From assembly GCA_016790225.1 (NCBI GenBank), contig JAEUOZ010000018.1, forward strand, positions 1 to 37,029: a stretch of DNA of 37,029 bases, given 5' to 3'. Under the pieces are notes generated by a model. It was not told where the DNA came from and did not search any database. It saw only the letters and a program-made list of their open reading frames with translations. Below are positions 1 to 9,135 of this stretch, piece by piece. Source of the DNA: Rubrivivax sp. GTDB lineage: Bacteria; Pseudomonadota; Gammaproteobacteria; Burkholderiales; Burkholderiaceae. Position numbers and translations under genes: made by a program. Position 1 is the first letter of the stretch. Each line of letters opens with the position of its first letter.

Positions 1-1
1 C

Positions 2-280
2 CTTGTGGTGGCATTGGGCCGCGAAGGCAAGGAGCACGCCGAAGTGGACCCCGTGGAGTACCCGCACACCGCGGCGATGGCGGCCAAGCTCAAGACCGAA
101 GAAGGCCGGGCGGCCTACCGCAAGCGCAAGTGGATCGCCGAACCGCCCAACGGCTGGATCAAGAACGTGCTGGGGTTCCGGCAGTTCAGCCTGCGGGGAC
201 TGCACCGGGTGCGGGCCGAATGGAAGCTCGTGTGCATGGCGCTGAACCTGCGGCGCATGGCGGTGCTGAGCGCGAGTTGA
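2..280 (+). CDS. IS1182-like transposase, C-terminal fragment (5' end outside window)
   Basis: The frame is already open at the window edge and stops with TGA at 278-280, so only the last ~92 residues are seen. The C-terminal part reads KRKWIAEPPNGWIK followed by GFRQFSLRGLHRVRAEWKLV and a final NLRRM. This is the typical end of IS1182-type DDE transposases, where the Glu of the (V/A)EP motif is the third catalytic acid. Such enzymes cut and join the ends of their insertion sequence. Whether the element is intact cannot be judged because the rest lies to the left. The hairpins in the next 170 bases probably belong to its 3' end. Family assignment is from memory of the motif, not a search. Confidence 0.8.
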   Translation, partial: LVVALGREGKEHAEVDPVEYPHTAAMAAKLKTEEGRAAYRKRKWIAEPPNGWIKNVLGFRQFSLRGLHRVRAEWKLVCMALNLRRMAVLSAS

Positions 281-312
281 GAGGCGCAGAACGGCTCGTC
301 AGACTGACTGGA

Positions 313-333
313 GCCTCCCTCGCGGAGGGAGGC
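313..333. repeat. Perfect 8-bp inverted repeat (hairpin)
   Basis: GCCTCCCT at 313-320 pairs with AGGGAGGC at 326-333 around a 5-base loop. It lies 33 bases after the transposase stop and could act as its transcription terminator, although no T-run follows. Confidence 0.6.
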
Positions 334-404
334 TGGTGGGAGCGGTCCAACGAGCTGGAGCTCCCTCTCGGAGGGGGCTCGGGGGAGTCGTGCGTAAAGC
401 CGCA

Positions 405-446
405 GGCTAGGAGGCTGCGCGGCTTCTGCCGCGCGGACTCCTAGCC
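405..446. repeat. Two-tier hairpin near the insertion-sequence end
   Basis: The outer arm GGCTAGGAG at 405-413 pairs with CTCCTAGCC at 438-446. The inner arm GCGCGGC at 417-423 pairs with GCCGCGC at 428-434. A 3-base mismatch separates the two tiers. It may be the terminal structure of the insertion sequence or a pre-existing terminator used as target. The other end of the element is outside the window, so this cannot be settled here. Confidence 0.55.
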
Positions 447-645
447 CGCCTGCTTCATCAGGGGCCTGCTGGATGAGTCTTCGCCGCTGCGCGGCAGATG
501 TTGGCGCGCCATGGGGCTGGCGGTGCAGGCGTCCACGCTGCGGGCGCTGAGCGCCGTGAAAGGCTTGAATGGCGCCGGGACCCCAGCAGCCATCGGGGGC
601 GGACCTGGGGGTGCTGGATGTCTAGGCGCGTGGGTGAGCGGCACT

Positions 646-1818
646 TCAGCCGGCCTGGCAGAAGAGGCAGAGCAGCGTGACATCATCGTGGGCCTCGCGG
701 CCGGCCACGTGGCGGCTCAGGTCGGCTTGCAGCCGCGTCAGCAGCGCGCGCGGGCTGTCCACCTCCACAGTTATCGCCGCGCGCACGGCCTCGTCGCCCA
801 GCGCCAGGCCTTGCGGGTTCAGCGCTTCGGGCAAGCCGTCGGTGAAGACCAGCAGCCGATCACCTGGGCGCAAGCCCGTCGATCGTGCTGCATGCGCCTG
901 GCCGGCCATCATGCCCAGGGCCAGCCCCTGCGCGGCGAGGGGCTCGATCTGGCTCTGGCCTTGGCGCAGCAGCAGCGGCGCGTCGTGGCCTGCATTGATG
1001 TAGTCGAGCTGGCCGGTGGCGGGGTCCACGATGGCGGTAAAGACCGTCGCAAACATGTTGTCCCGTGCATGGACGGTGGCGACGTAGTCGTTGCTGAAAG
1101 CCACGGCCTGCGTGAGCAGCGCCGCGGCTGCCTGCCCCGGCTCGGCCTGCTGCAGGCTCACACGCAGCAGGCTGCGGATCAGTGCCATGTACAGCGCGGC
1201 GCCCACACCCTTGTCGCAGACATCGGCCACCGTGAAGGCCAGCCGCCCGTCGCGCAGCACCATGGCATCGTAGAAGTCGCCGCCCACGTGGCGCGCCGGC
1301 ACGCAGCTGGCGGCCAGCGGCCAGCCCGGCAGCTGAGGTACGGCGTCAGGCAGGAAGCCCAGCTGGATGCGCTGCGCAATGGCCATCTCGCGCGACATCG
1401 ATTTCAGCAGCCGGGCGTTCAGATCGGCCACGCGCTTCTTGTTCAGCGAGGACTCCACGCGGGCCCGCAGCACCACGGGGTTGAACGGCTTGGTGATGTA
1501 GTCTTCTGCGCCCAGTTCCAGGCAGCGCACCACGCTGTCCACGCCGTCGATGGCGGTGACCATCACCACAGGCACATGCGCGAGCTGCGGATCGGCCTTG
1601 ATCTGCTCCAGCGCCTGGTAGCCGTCCATGTCAGGCATGGTGATGTCCAGCAGCACCAGGTCGAAGCTGGCCGCGCGCATGCAGGCCAGGGCCTCGCGGC
1701 CGCTGGCGGCAAACGCGATGGAATGGCCCAGGCGCTGCACGCGGCGCGCGAGCAGGTCGCGATTGACCTCGAGGTCATCCACGATCAGCACGTGTGCCCG
1801 GGCCTGATCGGTGGTCAT
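646..1818 (-). CDS. Response regulator with SpoIIE/PP2C-type phosphatase output (RsbU-like)
   Basis: A 390-residue protein. Residues ~9-125 are a receiver domain with acidic pair D14-D15, phospho-acceptor D58 in LVLLDITMPDMDG and a conserved KPF. After a helical linker comes a PP2M/SpoIIE phosphatase domain with HVGGDFYD, VADVCDKGVGAALYM and the terminal HDDVTLL motif. These supply the metal-binding Asp residues. Such proteins dephosphorylate STAS anti-anti-sigma proteins when activated by receiver phosphorylation, and a STAS gene lies in the same operon. The start at 1818 was chosen because ATG overlaps the upstream patatin stop as ATGA and the receiver begins directly after it; an upstream extension in the same frame has no domain sequence. 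Last gene of the operon. Confidence 0.93.
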   Translation of the reverse strand: MTTDQARAHVLIVDDLEVNRDLLARRVQRLGHSIAFAASGREALACMRAASFDLVLLDITMPDMDGYQALEQIKADPQLAHVPVVMVTAIDGVDSVVRCLELGAEDYITKPFNPVVLRARVESSLNKKRVADLNARLLKSMSREMAIAQRIQLGFLPDAVPQLPGWPLAASCVPARHVGGDFYDAMVLRDGRLAFTVADVCDKGVGAALYMALIRSLLRVSLQQAEPGQAAAALLTQAVAFSNDYVATVHARDNMFATVFTAIVDPATGQLDYINAGHDAPLLLRQGQSQIEPLAAQGLALGMMAGQAHAARSTGLRPGDRLLVFTDGLPEALNPQGLALGDEAVRAAITVEVDSPRALLTRLQADLSRHVAGREAHDDVTLLCLFCQAG

Positions 1819-2693
1819 GTTGCGGCCTCGGCCCTCAGGCCGCCTTGCGCGCGCAGCAGCCGGCGCAGATACGGCACTTCGCGTTCGGTGGCCCGTTCGC
1901 CTTGACGCACCAGCTCGGGAATGAGGTGCAGCTCGCGAAGACCCACGGAACGGCCGAACTCGGGAATGACCGGGATGATCTCGGCGTGGTGCGACAGGTT
2001 GTGAAACGCAAACTGGGCGCGCATCAGGTGGTTGCTGGAGACCGCCAGCACCTGCCGCACCAGCGCCACACCGGAATCGATCTCGGGCTGCAAGGGGTCT
2101 TCGAAACCCATCGCCAGGATGACGTTGGCGCCTTCGCGCATGGCCACGTCCACGGGCAGCGGATTGCAGATGCCCCCGTCCACCAGCCACCGGCCTTCCA
2201 CCTGCCAGGGCGGCAGCACCAGGGGAATGGCCAGCGAAGCGCGCATGGCATCAAACACCGGCCCGCGGGACAGCACCACCTGTTCGCCGCTGTGGATGTC
2301 CGCGGCCAGCAGGTGCAGCGGGATCTGCAGGTCCTCAAAGCGCACGCCCTGCATCTCCCGGCGCGCATACTCGTTGAAGGAACGGTCCTTCATCAGGCCA
2401 AACCGGGGGTCGTGGCCCAGCCAGCGCGCAAACACTGCCCGTAAGGCCTGGCGGTAGCTGAACGAGCCGAAGCTGTGCGCCATGCCTTCGGTGTAGCGGG
2501 CAATGCCGGTGGGGATGTCGGTGCCACCGGCCGCAATCCAGTAGCCCACGGCGGCACCGCCGCTGCAAGCGACGATCAGGTCGATGCCGATCCCCTCGCG
2601 CTGCAGCACCATCAGGGCGCCGAAGGCCGAGACACAGCGCAGCCCGCCGGCGCCGAGCACCAGCGCAATCTTGGGGCGGCTCTCAGGCATCAA
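1815..2693 (-). CDS. Patatin-like phospholipase, paralog A
   Basis: A 292-residue protein of the patatin family: Ser/Asp dyad acyl hydrolases acting on phospholipids or other acyl esters. The N-terminal glycine-rich loop reads LVLGAGGLRC. The nucleophile elbow reads VACSGGAAVG with candidate Ser44; the first position of GxSxG is Ala here. The catalytic Asp is D172 in LVDGGICNPLP. No signal peptide is evident, so it is probably cytosolic or peripherally membrane bound. It lies 11 bases after paralog B, which it resembles throughout (matching loop, elbow, IRASLAIP-like and DG segments), so the pair is a tandem duplication. It overlaps the phosphatase gene by 4 bases. Substrate unknown; the altered elbow could mean weak or redirected activity. 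Confidence 0.88.
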   Translation of the reverse strand: MMPESRPKIALVLGAGGLRCVSAFGALMVLQREGIGIDLIVACSGGAAVGYWIAAGGTDIPTGIARYTEGMAHSFGSFSYRQALRAVFARWLGHDPRFGLMKDRSFNEYARREMQGVRFEDLQIPLHLLAADIHSGEQVVLSRGPVFDAMRASLAIPLVLPPWQVEGRWLVDGGICNPLPVDVAMREGANVILAMGFEDPLQPEIDSGVALVRQVLAVSSNHLMRAQFAFHNLSHHAEIIPVIPEFGRSVGLRELHLIPELVRQGERATEREVPYLRRLLRAQGGLRAEAAT

Positions 2694-2704
2694 GGGTTCC
2701 GTGC

Positions 2705-3604
2705 TCAGCCGGCGGCCAGGCCGAGGGCATGGTCCTGCTCCAGCAGGCGGCGCAGGTAGCCGATCTGCTCCCGCGCGGCCTGGGCCCCGGCTTCGATGAT
2801 GTAGGGCACCTTGTCGGTGTCGAACAGGCGGATGCGCTTCTTGAACTCCGGGATGATGGTGATCACCTCGGCGTGATGCGCCACGCTGTTGAAGGCGAAG
2901 CGCGCGCGCAGCAGGTTGTTGGACATGATGGAGCTCAGCTGCATCGCAAAGCGTCCGGCGCTGCCGATCTCTTCCATCATCGGGCTCTCGAAGCCCACGG
3001 CCACGATGACCCGTGCGCCGTGCTTGATGGCCACGCTGATGGGCAGCGGATCCGAGACGTAGCCATCCACCAGAAGCTGGCCGTTCAGCTCGACAGGCGC
3101 GAAGGCAAACGGAATGGCCAGGCTGGCCCGGATGGCCGAGGTCACCGGCCCGCTGGCCAGATCCACCAGCTCACCATCCATGAAGTTGGTGGCCGTGATG
3201 TGCAGCGGGATTCCCATGTCTTCGATGTGCGCTTCGCCAAAGGCGTCCTTCAGGCGGCGGTTGATGAGCCGGTCGTCGCGCAGGCCGAAGCGGCTGGCCT
3301 TGAAGTTCATCAGCTTCGGGGCCAGCGCACTGAGCAGCGCAGGGTTGTTGCGCCGGGCCGTGATGTCCTTGGTCCACATGCGCAGCGTGATGTCGCGCGC
3401 CTTGTCGGTGTCGTAGCCCATGGCGATCAGCGTGGCGAACAGGGCGCCCCCGCTGCAGCCCACGACGCGCTCGATGCCGATGCCCGCTTCGCGCAGCACC
3501 GCGGCCACGCCGAGCGCCGCGGCGCACTTGACGCTGCCCGAGCCGATGACCAGCGAGACGCTGAACGGCGACTGCGGCACTTTGGTCGAATCCTGCGCGG
3601 CCAT
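2705..3604 (-). CDS. Patatin-like phospholipase, paralog B
   Basis: A 299-residue patatin-family protein. The oxyanion loop reads VIGSGSVKCAAALG, so the usual GGGxRG has become GSGSVKC with Lys kept and Cys in place of the last Gly. The elbow VVGCSGGAL gives a full GxSxG with Ser51. The DG motif is LVDGYVSDPLP with D180. The C-terminal third (NNLLRARFAFNSVAHHAEVI) matches a similar stretch in paralog A (NHLMRAQFAFHNLSHHAEII). The gene starts one base after the STAS stop codon, so expression is probably coupled to it. A lipase placed between a STAS protein and a SpoIIE phosphatase suggests control by, or output of, the partner switch. That link is inference. Confidence 0.88.
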   Translation of the reverse strand: MAAQDSTKVPQSPFSVSLVIGSGSVKCAAALGVAAVLREAGIGIERVVGCSGGALFATLIAMGYDTDKARDITLRMWTKDITARRNNPALLSALAPKLMNFKASRFGLRDDRLINRRLKDAFGEAHIEDMGIPLHITATNFMDGELVDLASGPVTSAIRASLAIPFAFAPVELNGQLLVDGYVSDPLPISVAIKHGARVIVAVGFESPMMEEIGSAGRFAMQLSSIMSNNLLRARFAFNSVAHHAEVITIIPEFKKRIRLFDTDKVPYIIEAGAQAAREQIGYLRRLLEQDHALGLAAG

Positions 3605-3605
3605 C

Positions 3606-3950
3606 TCAGACCCCCGCCCCGTAGCTGCTCATGGCGCCGGGCACATCGTCGAAGATCTTGATGATGCTGGCAAAGCCAGACAGCGACAGCACGCGCAGCA
3701 CCGCGGGCTGCACCGAAGCCATGCGCAGGTCACCCCCGAGGCGGCGGCTCTCCTTCAAGGCACCCAGCAGCGAGCGCAGCCCAGCGCTACTGGTGTATTC
3801 CACGGCGCTGAAGTCGCAGATCAGCTTCACGCGGCCAGTGCCCACCTGCTCGACCAGCGCGGCCGTCAAGGTTTCGGCGGTCAGGCTGTCCACGCTGCCG
3901 GCAATGGCGAGCACGGTCACGTCGGCATGATGGGTGGTGGCAAGTTCCAT
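3606..3950 (-). CDS. STAS-domain anti-sigma factor antagonist (RsbV/SpoIIAA-like)
   Basis: A 114-residue single-domain STAS protein. The strand-helix signature DFSAVEYTSSAGLRSLL (residues 46-62) contains the conserved Ser pair S54/S55, one of which is the expected phosphorylation site. In this family the unphosphorylated form binds an RsbW-type kinase and releases its target; the kinase inactivates it and a SpoIIE phosphatase restores it. All three partners are present: a HATPase domain at 3976-4827 and the phosphatase at 646-1818. Length is normal for the family. The ATG at 3950 is the natural start, 25 bases after the previous gene. Confidence 0.93.
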   Translation of the reverse strand: MELATTHHADVTVLAIAGSVDSLTAETLTAALVEQVGTGRVKLICDFSAVEYTSSAGLRSLLGALKESRRLGGDLRMASVQPAVLRVLSLSGFASIIKIFDDVPGAMSSYGAGV

Positions 3951-3975
3951 GGGCGGTCTCCGTCGGCAAGAGGTG

Positions 3976-4827
3976 TCAGGTCAGGTGCTTGGTCAGGGTC
4001 AGCCGGTTGCCTTCTTCCGCCGTGTGGCGGTAGGCCTGCCGGTCGGTCAGGGACTGGACGAGGTGGATGCCCAGGCCTCCGATGGGCCGCTCCTGCCAGC
4101 TCAGTGACAGGTCCGGCGCTCGCTGCGCCAGGGGATCGAAAGGCAGCCCCTGATCGATGAACGTGAGCTCCACCAGGGGTGGCGCCGAATGCCTGTCAAC
4201 CCGCATGTCCAGCCGCAGCAGGCCGGGCTCTTCAGGCCGACCAGACGCATAGGCGTGCTTGAAGACGTTGGCGCAGATCTCATCGAGCACGACCTGCAGG
4301 TCATCGTGCACGCGGGCGTCAAGCGCGGTCTGCATGCAGAAGTGCTCCAGCTCGGCCTTGAAGCTGTGCAGGCTGGCGGGCGATGCGCGCAAGGCGATGC
4401 TGGCCGTCTGGGCCACTTCAGGCGCAGGCGCCGGGCTGGCGGCCTGTGTGGCGCGCTGCGCGTCGCTGTTGAGCAAGGCTTCCATCAGGCCCAGCAGACG
4501 GGCCAGATCCACCGGCTTGGTATCGAACTCGTCGCAGCCGGCGGCCAGCGCCTTGGCTCGATCGTCAGACATCGCGTGGGCCGTCAGCGCGATCACGGGT
4601 ATGGCGCGGGTCGCCGCGTCGGCCTTGATGCGGCGCGTGGCCTCCCAGCCGTCGATGCCGGGCAGGCTCATGTCCATCAGGATCAGATCAGGCCGCTCAG
4701 TGCCCGCCATGGCAAGGCCCTGCAGGCCATCCACCGCGATCACCACCTCGTAGCCCTTGCGCTGCAAACGGCGCGAGAGCATTTCGCGGTTCATCTCGTT
4801 GTCTTCCACCAGCAGGATCTTGTGCAT
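3976..4827 (-). CDS. Receiver domain fused to RsbW-type HATPase (anti-sigma-like serine kinase)
   Basis: A 283-residue two-domain protein. Residues 1-120 form a receiver: acidic residues E8/D9, phospho-acceptor D52 in LILMDMSLPGIDGW, T82 and K104 in DTKPVD. A Pro/Ala-rich linker (~122-145) leads to a HATPase_c_2-type domain with N-box LDEICANVFKHAY and G-box GGLGIHLVQSL. This is the fold of RsbW/SpoIIAB, which phosphorylates STAS proteins and sequesters a target. The receiver suggests the switch is set directly by phosphotransfer from the kinase encoded 6 bases upstream (4834-6321). The fused architecture means that both kinase and phosphatase of this partner switch carry receivers. Confidence 0.9.
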   Translation of the reverse strand: MHKILLVEDNEMNREMLSRRLQRKGYEVVIAVDGLQGLAMAGTERPDLILMDMSLPGIDGWEATRRIKADAATRAIPVIALTAHAMSDDRAKALAAGCDEFDTKPVDLARLLGLMEALLNSDAQRATQAASPAPAPEVAQTASIALRASPASLHSFKAELEHFCMQTALDARVHDDLQVVLDEICANVFKHAYASGRPEEPGLLRLDMRVDRHSAPPLVELTFIDQGLPFDPLAQRAPDLSLSWQERPIGGLGIHLVQSLTDRQAYRHTAEEGNRLTLTKHLT

Positions 4828-4833
4828 GGCCGA

Positions 4834-6321
4834 TCAGCCCTTGCTCGACAGCGCATGGCCGTTGGCGGCCACCCGGGCCGTGAAGCAGCTGCCCTGGCCG
4901 GGCACGCTGCTCACGGTGACATCCCCGCCCATCAGCTGGCAGAGGCGGCGGCAGATCACCAGGCCCAGCCCGGTGCCGCCGTACTCGCGCGTGGTGCTGG
5001 TGTCGGCCTGCACAAAGGCCTGGAACAGCCTGCTCTGCTGCTCGGCGGTGAGGCCGATGCCGGTGTCCTGCACGTCGAATACCAGCTGCTCCAGCTGCCC
5101 CGGTGCCTGTTCGCGCCGCGCCGTCAAGGTGATGACGCCCTGCCGGGTGAACTTGGCGGCGTTGGACAGCAGGTTCAGCAGCACCTGGCGCAGCCGGGTG
5201 GCGTCGGAATCCACCTGGCCGATATCGGGAGGCACCTGCACCACCAGCCGGTTGCCATTGGGCTCGATCAGCGGGTGCACCGTGGAAGCCGCATAGTCCA
5301 CCAGCTGCTGCACGCTGACGGTGCCGATCTCCAGCTCGATCTTGCCGGCCTCGATCTTCGAGAGGTCCAGCACGCTGTTGATCAGCTCCAGCAGGTGCTT
5401 GCCGGCGGACTTGATCTTGTCCAGATCGGCCATGGTGGTGTCGGTCACACCGTCTTCGGCCAGTTCTTCCTTCAGCATCTCGCTGTAGCCGATCACGGCG
5501 TTCAGCGGCGTGCGCAGCTCGTGGCTCATCATCGCCAGGAAGGCCGATTTGGCGGCGTTGGCGGCCACGGCGTCATCTCGCGCCGCCTGCAGCAGGCGCT
5601 TGCCCTCGATCTGGCGAAGGCGCATGTCGTTGAAGGCCTTGACGAGCTGGCCGACCTCGTCGCCCTGGTGCATCTTGATCGGCACGAAGTCGGCATCGCT
5701 CTGCTGCGAGCTGGCCACCACCTGCGCCATCGGCGTGAGCACGGCACGCCGCATCGCATACACCACCACCACGACCATCAGCAAGGTACCCACCACGCTC
5801 ATGGCCATGCCATTGTTGCGGTAGCGGCGGCTTTCGTCGAAGACCGGCTTCAGGCTGTAGGTGAGGGTCAGGCGGCCGACCTCCTCGGCCGCAGCGGGTG
5901 GGCGCTCCACCCGGATCGCATGCGACACGGTGCGAAGGAACTGCGGATCGGTCTTGGCAAGATCGGGGTCGATGTGCTCGAACTCGAAGGGGCTGCCGGG
6001 CTGCGGCTGACCCTTGGCCAGCTCGACGGCGGACACGCTCGCCACATTGGGCAGCAAGGTCAGCGACTGCGCGATGGCGCGCGCCTGCGTCACGTTGAAG
6101 TTCCACATCTCGGTGGACAGGGCCTTCGCCGCGCGGGTGCCCACTTCGTCAAAGCTCTGTACCGCCTGAAGCACGGCACGCTCGTCCGCGATGTGGCGTT
6201 GCAGAAGAATCCCGCCCAGCAGCATGCCCAGGGTGGCCGGCACGTAGATCCACAAGTACTTCGCCTGCACCGAGTTGCGGTACCAGAAGCGGAACAGGCT
6301 GGCGGGTACGGGCGTCGTCAC
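4834..6321 (-). CDS. Membrane sensor histidine kinase
   Basis: A 495-residue kinase. TM1 is at ~24-41, a periplasmic sensor region at ~42-170, TM2 at ~172-192 and a HAMP-like linker at ~193-245. The HisKA box [20 protein letters not shown] has phospho-acceptor H267. The HATPase domain has the N-box [18 protein letters not shown], and the G2 motif GGTGLGL. There is no receiver of its own; likely partners are the two receiver-bearing proteins downstream in the operon. The gene directly upstream encodes a periplasmic binding protein, which may present a ligand to the sensor region. The ATG at 6321 gives a short cytosolic N-terminus before TM1. Confidence 0.93.
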   Translation of the reverse strand: MTTPVPASLFRFWYRNSVQAKYLWIYVPATLGMLLGGILLQRHIADERAVLQAVQSFDEVGTRAAKALSTEMWNFNVTQARAIAQSLTLLPNVASVSAVELAKGQPQPGSPFEFEHIDPDLAKTDPQFLRTVSHAIRVERPPAAAEEVGRLTLTYSLKPVFDESRRYRNNGMAMSVVGTLLMVVVVVYAMRRAVLTPMAQVVASSQQSDADFVPIKMHQGDEVGQLVKAFNDMRLRQIEGKRLLQAARDDAVAANAAKSAFLAMMSHELRTPLNAVIGYSEMLKEELAEDGVTDTTMADLDKIKSAGKHLLELINSVLDLSKIEAGKIELEIGTVSVQQLVDYAASTVHPLIEPNGNRLVVQVPPDIGQVDSDATRLRQVLLNLLSNAAKFTRQGVITLTARREQAPGQLEQLVFDVQDTGIGLTAEQQSRLFQAFVQADTSTTREYGGTGLGLVICRRLCQLMGGDVTVSSVPGQGSCFTARVAANGHALSSKG

Positions 6322-6337
6322 GGCTTGCGGTGCGTGC

Positions 6338-6370
6338 GGGGGTGAGCGGGTGTGGGCGGGGGTAGGCGGG
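6338..6370 (+). other. G-run tract (C-rich in the operon transcript)
   Basis: Five runs of three to five G lie at 6338-6342, 6348-6350, 6354-6356, 6358-6362 and 6368-6370, separated by loops of 1-5 bases. On the plus strand this fits a G-quadruplex pattern. In the minus-strand mRNA it is a C-rich, G-poor stretch in the 84-base gap between the binding-protein stop and the kinase start. That is the composition expected of a Rho loading site or an unstructured leader. Function is not shown. Confidence 0.4.
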
Positions 6371-6405
6371 AGTGGCTGAGGGGTACGCCGGTCCTGGCCA
6401 ACGGT

Positions 6406-7605
6406 CTACTTCAGCAGCGCGGCCTGCCACGCGCCATGGACGAAGCGATTCAGGCTGAAGCGACCGCTGATGTCACCGGCCGCATCGAAATCCACGGGCC
6501 CCGAGGCGCCGTCGTAGTTGATGCGCGCGCCCTGCTTGATCAGCGCCCTGGCCTTGGCAAACTCGCCGGGGTAGATGACGGTGCCCTGCGGCCCCGCAAT
6601 GCGGCGCAAGGCGGCGGGGATCCTGGACTTGTCGGCGGCGCCGGCAGCCTCGATGGCCAGCGCCATCATGAAGGCCGCGTCGTAGGCATGCGCCACGTAG
6701 GGGCCGTCGGGGTTGATCTTCGCGGCCGCGGCCATCGCCAGCCAACGCTGGTAGCCATCGCGTTCGGTGTCCGCCGTGGCCAGCACGAAGCTCAGGCGCG
6801 CCAGCTGCTCGGCGCTCAGCGCCTCGGCCAGCTCCTTGGACATCAATCCGTCGGTGCCCACCACCCGCTTCACGCTGGCTTGCGCGAACAAGTTCCGCAG
6901 GTACTGCACCCCGCCCGAACCCGAGTAGGCAAACAGCGCCACATCGCTCGCACCGGCGGCCACGGCGCGCGCTTCGCGCTGGTAATCGGCCTGCCGGGGC
7001 TCGTGCGTCTGGTTCACCGTGACGCGGCCACCCAGGGCCCTGAAAGCCTCGGCAAAGACCTGCGCCACACCGGTGTTGTAGGCATCACTCGCATGGCTGA
7101 TGGCCACCGCGCGCATGCCCATGCTGAAGGCCTGCCGGGCCAGGGCGCTACCCTTCTGCGCATCCGATGGCGCCGTGCGAAACACCGTGTCCTGGTCATT
7201 CAGGCCGCTGATCTGCGACGAGGCCGAGGCCACCGACAGCAGGGTCAGGCCGGCCGGAATCGTCACCGAGCGCGCGACGCGCATCGTGACGCCAGAGCAC
7301 ACCGGGCCCACCAGCGCCACCACGCCGGCCTGCACCAACTGGCGCACCGCCTCCACACCCTTGTCGGCGTCGCACGCGGTGTCGACGACGTTCAGGCGGT
7401 AGGGCTTGCCCAGCACGCCACCTTGCTGATTGACCTGCTGCATGGCCAGTTCAGCCCCCTGGCGCATGGCCTTGGCCTGTTCACCGACCGGGCCGCTGAG
7501 CGCCAAAGGCGCACCGACCACGATCTCGGCCGCAACCCCGGAGCAGGCCAGCACCATCGCGGCGCAAAGCAGCAGGCGGTGGGCAGAACGGAAGGGTTGG
7601 CGCAT
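6406..7605 (-). CDS. Periplasmic substrate-binding protein, Leu/Ile/Val-type (Peripla_BP_6)
   Basis: A 399-residue protein. It has an N-terminal signal peptide (RSAHRLLLCAAMVLACSGVAA) with cleavage near residue 26. The mature part begins EIVVGAPLALSGPVGEQAKAM, typical of type I binding proteins for branched-chain amino acids and related ligands. Later segments fit the fold: VALVGPVCSGVT, VFRTAPSDAQKG, and YVAHAYDAAFMMALAIE. No permease or ATPase genes adjoin it. Instead it is first in an operon with a sensor kinase, so a sensory role, feeding ligand to the kinase, is likely. The start at 7605 was chosen because the signal peptide follows directly; a longer upstream reading has no matching sequence. 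Confidence 0.88.
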   Translation of the reverse strand: MRQPFRSAHRLLLCAAMVLACSGVAAEIVVGAPLALSGPVGEQAKAMRQGAELAMQQVNQQGGVLGKPYRLNVVDTACDADKGVEAVRQLVQAGVVALVGPVCSGVTMRVARSVTIPAGLTLLSVASASSQISGLNDQDTVFRTAPSDAQKGSALARQAFSMGMRAVAISHASDAYNTGVAQVFAEAFRALGGRVTVNQTHEPRQADYQREARAVAAGASDVALFAYSGSGGVQYLRNLFAQASVKRVVGTDGLMSKELAEALSAEQLARLSFVLATADTERDGYQRWLAMAAAAKINPDGPYVAHAYDAAFMMALAIEAAGAADKSRIPAALRRIAGPQGTVIYPGEFAKARALIKQGARINYDGASGPVDFDAAGDISGRFSLNRFVHGAWQAALLK

Positions 7606-7786
7606 CGCGTCCTCGCATCTGGGGTGTCTTGCGACGCAGTGTCCGAGGCAGTCGCGCTGACCGCATCGGAGCTTGGTCACAGCGCCGGTAGTCGAATGCT
7701 CCCGGGCGCCCTGGGAGCCAAGTCCCCCCTGCACCGGGACCTTTCTCCGGTGCGCTCGAGGCGATCGCTCAGCACACTCCGGACCC
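7606..7786. promoter_or_regulatory. Divergent control region between binding protein and MASE2 kinase
   Basis: 181 bases separate two divergently transcribed genes, so promoters for both the seven-gene minus-strand operon and the plus-strand kinase should lie here. I could not identify convincing -35/-10 boxes or a clear operator by eye. Confidence 0.4.
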
Positions 7787-9112
<1,326 letters not shown>

Positions 9113-9135
9113 GCCACGGGCTCAGGCGCAGCCCT

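Larger units (their letters stand above)
281..645. other. Non-coding stretch between transposase and signalling operon
   Basis: These 365 bases hold no credible gene. The first ~165 bases carry two hairpins (listed separately) likely linked to the insertion sequence. The remaining ~200 bases, up to the TGA of the minus-strand phosphatase gene, show only open frames created by high GC. No good terminator with a T-tract was found for the minus-strand operon that ends at 646. Confidence 0.6.

Noticed and set aside
511..1905. 464-codon open frame opposite the receiver-phosphatase gene
   Set aside because: The minus-strand frame has full receiver and SpoIIE motifs; this one has none.
4189..6345. 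718-codon open frame on the plus strand
   Set aside because: It lies antisense to the clear kinase and receiver-ATPase genes; the His/Gln/Arg-rich translation is typical of shadow frames in GC-rich DNA.
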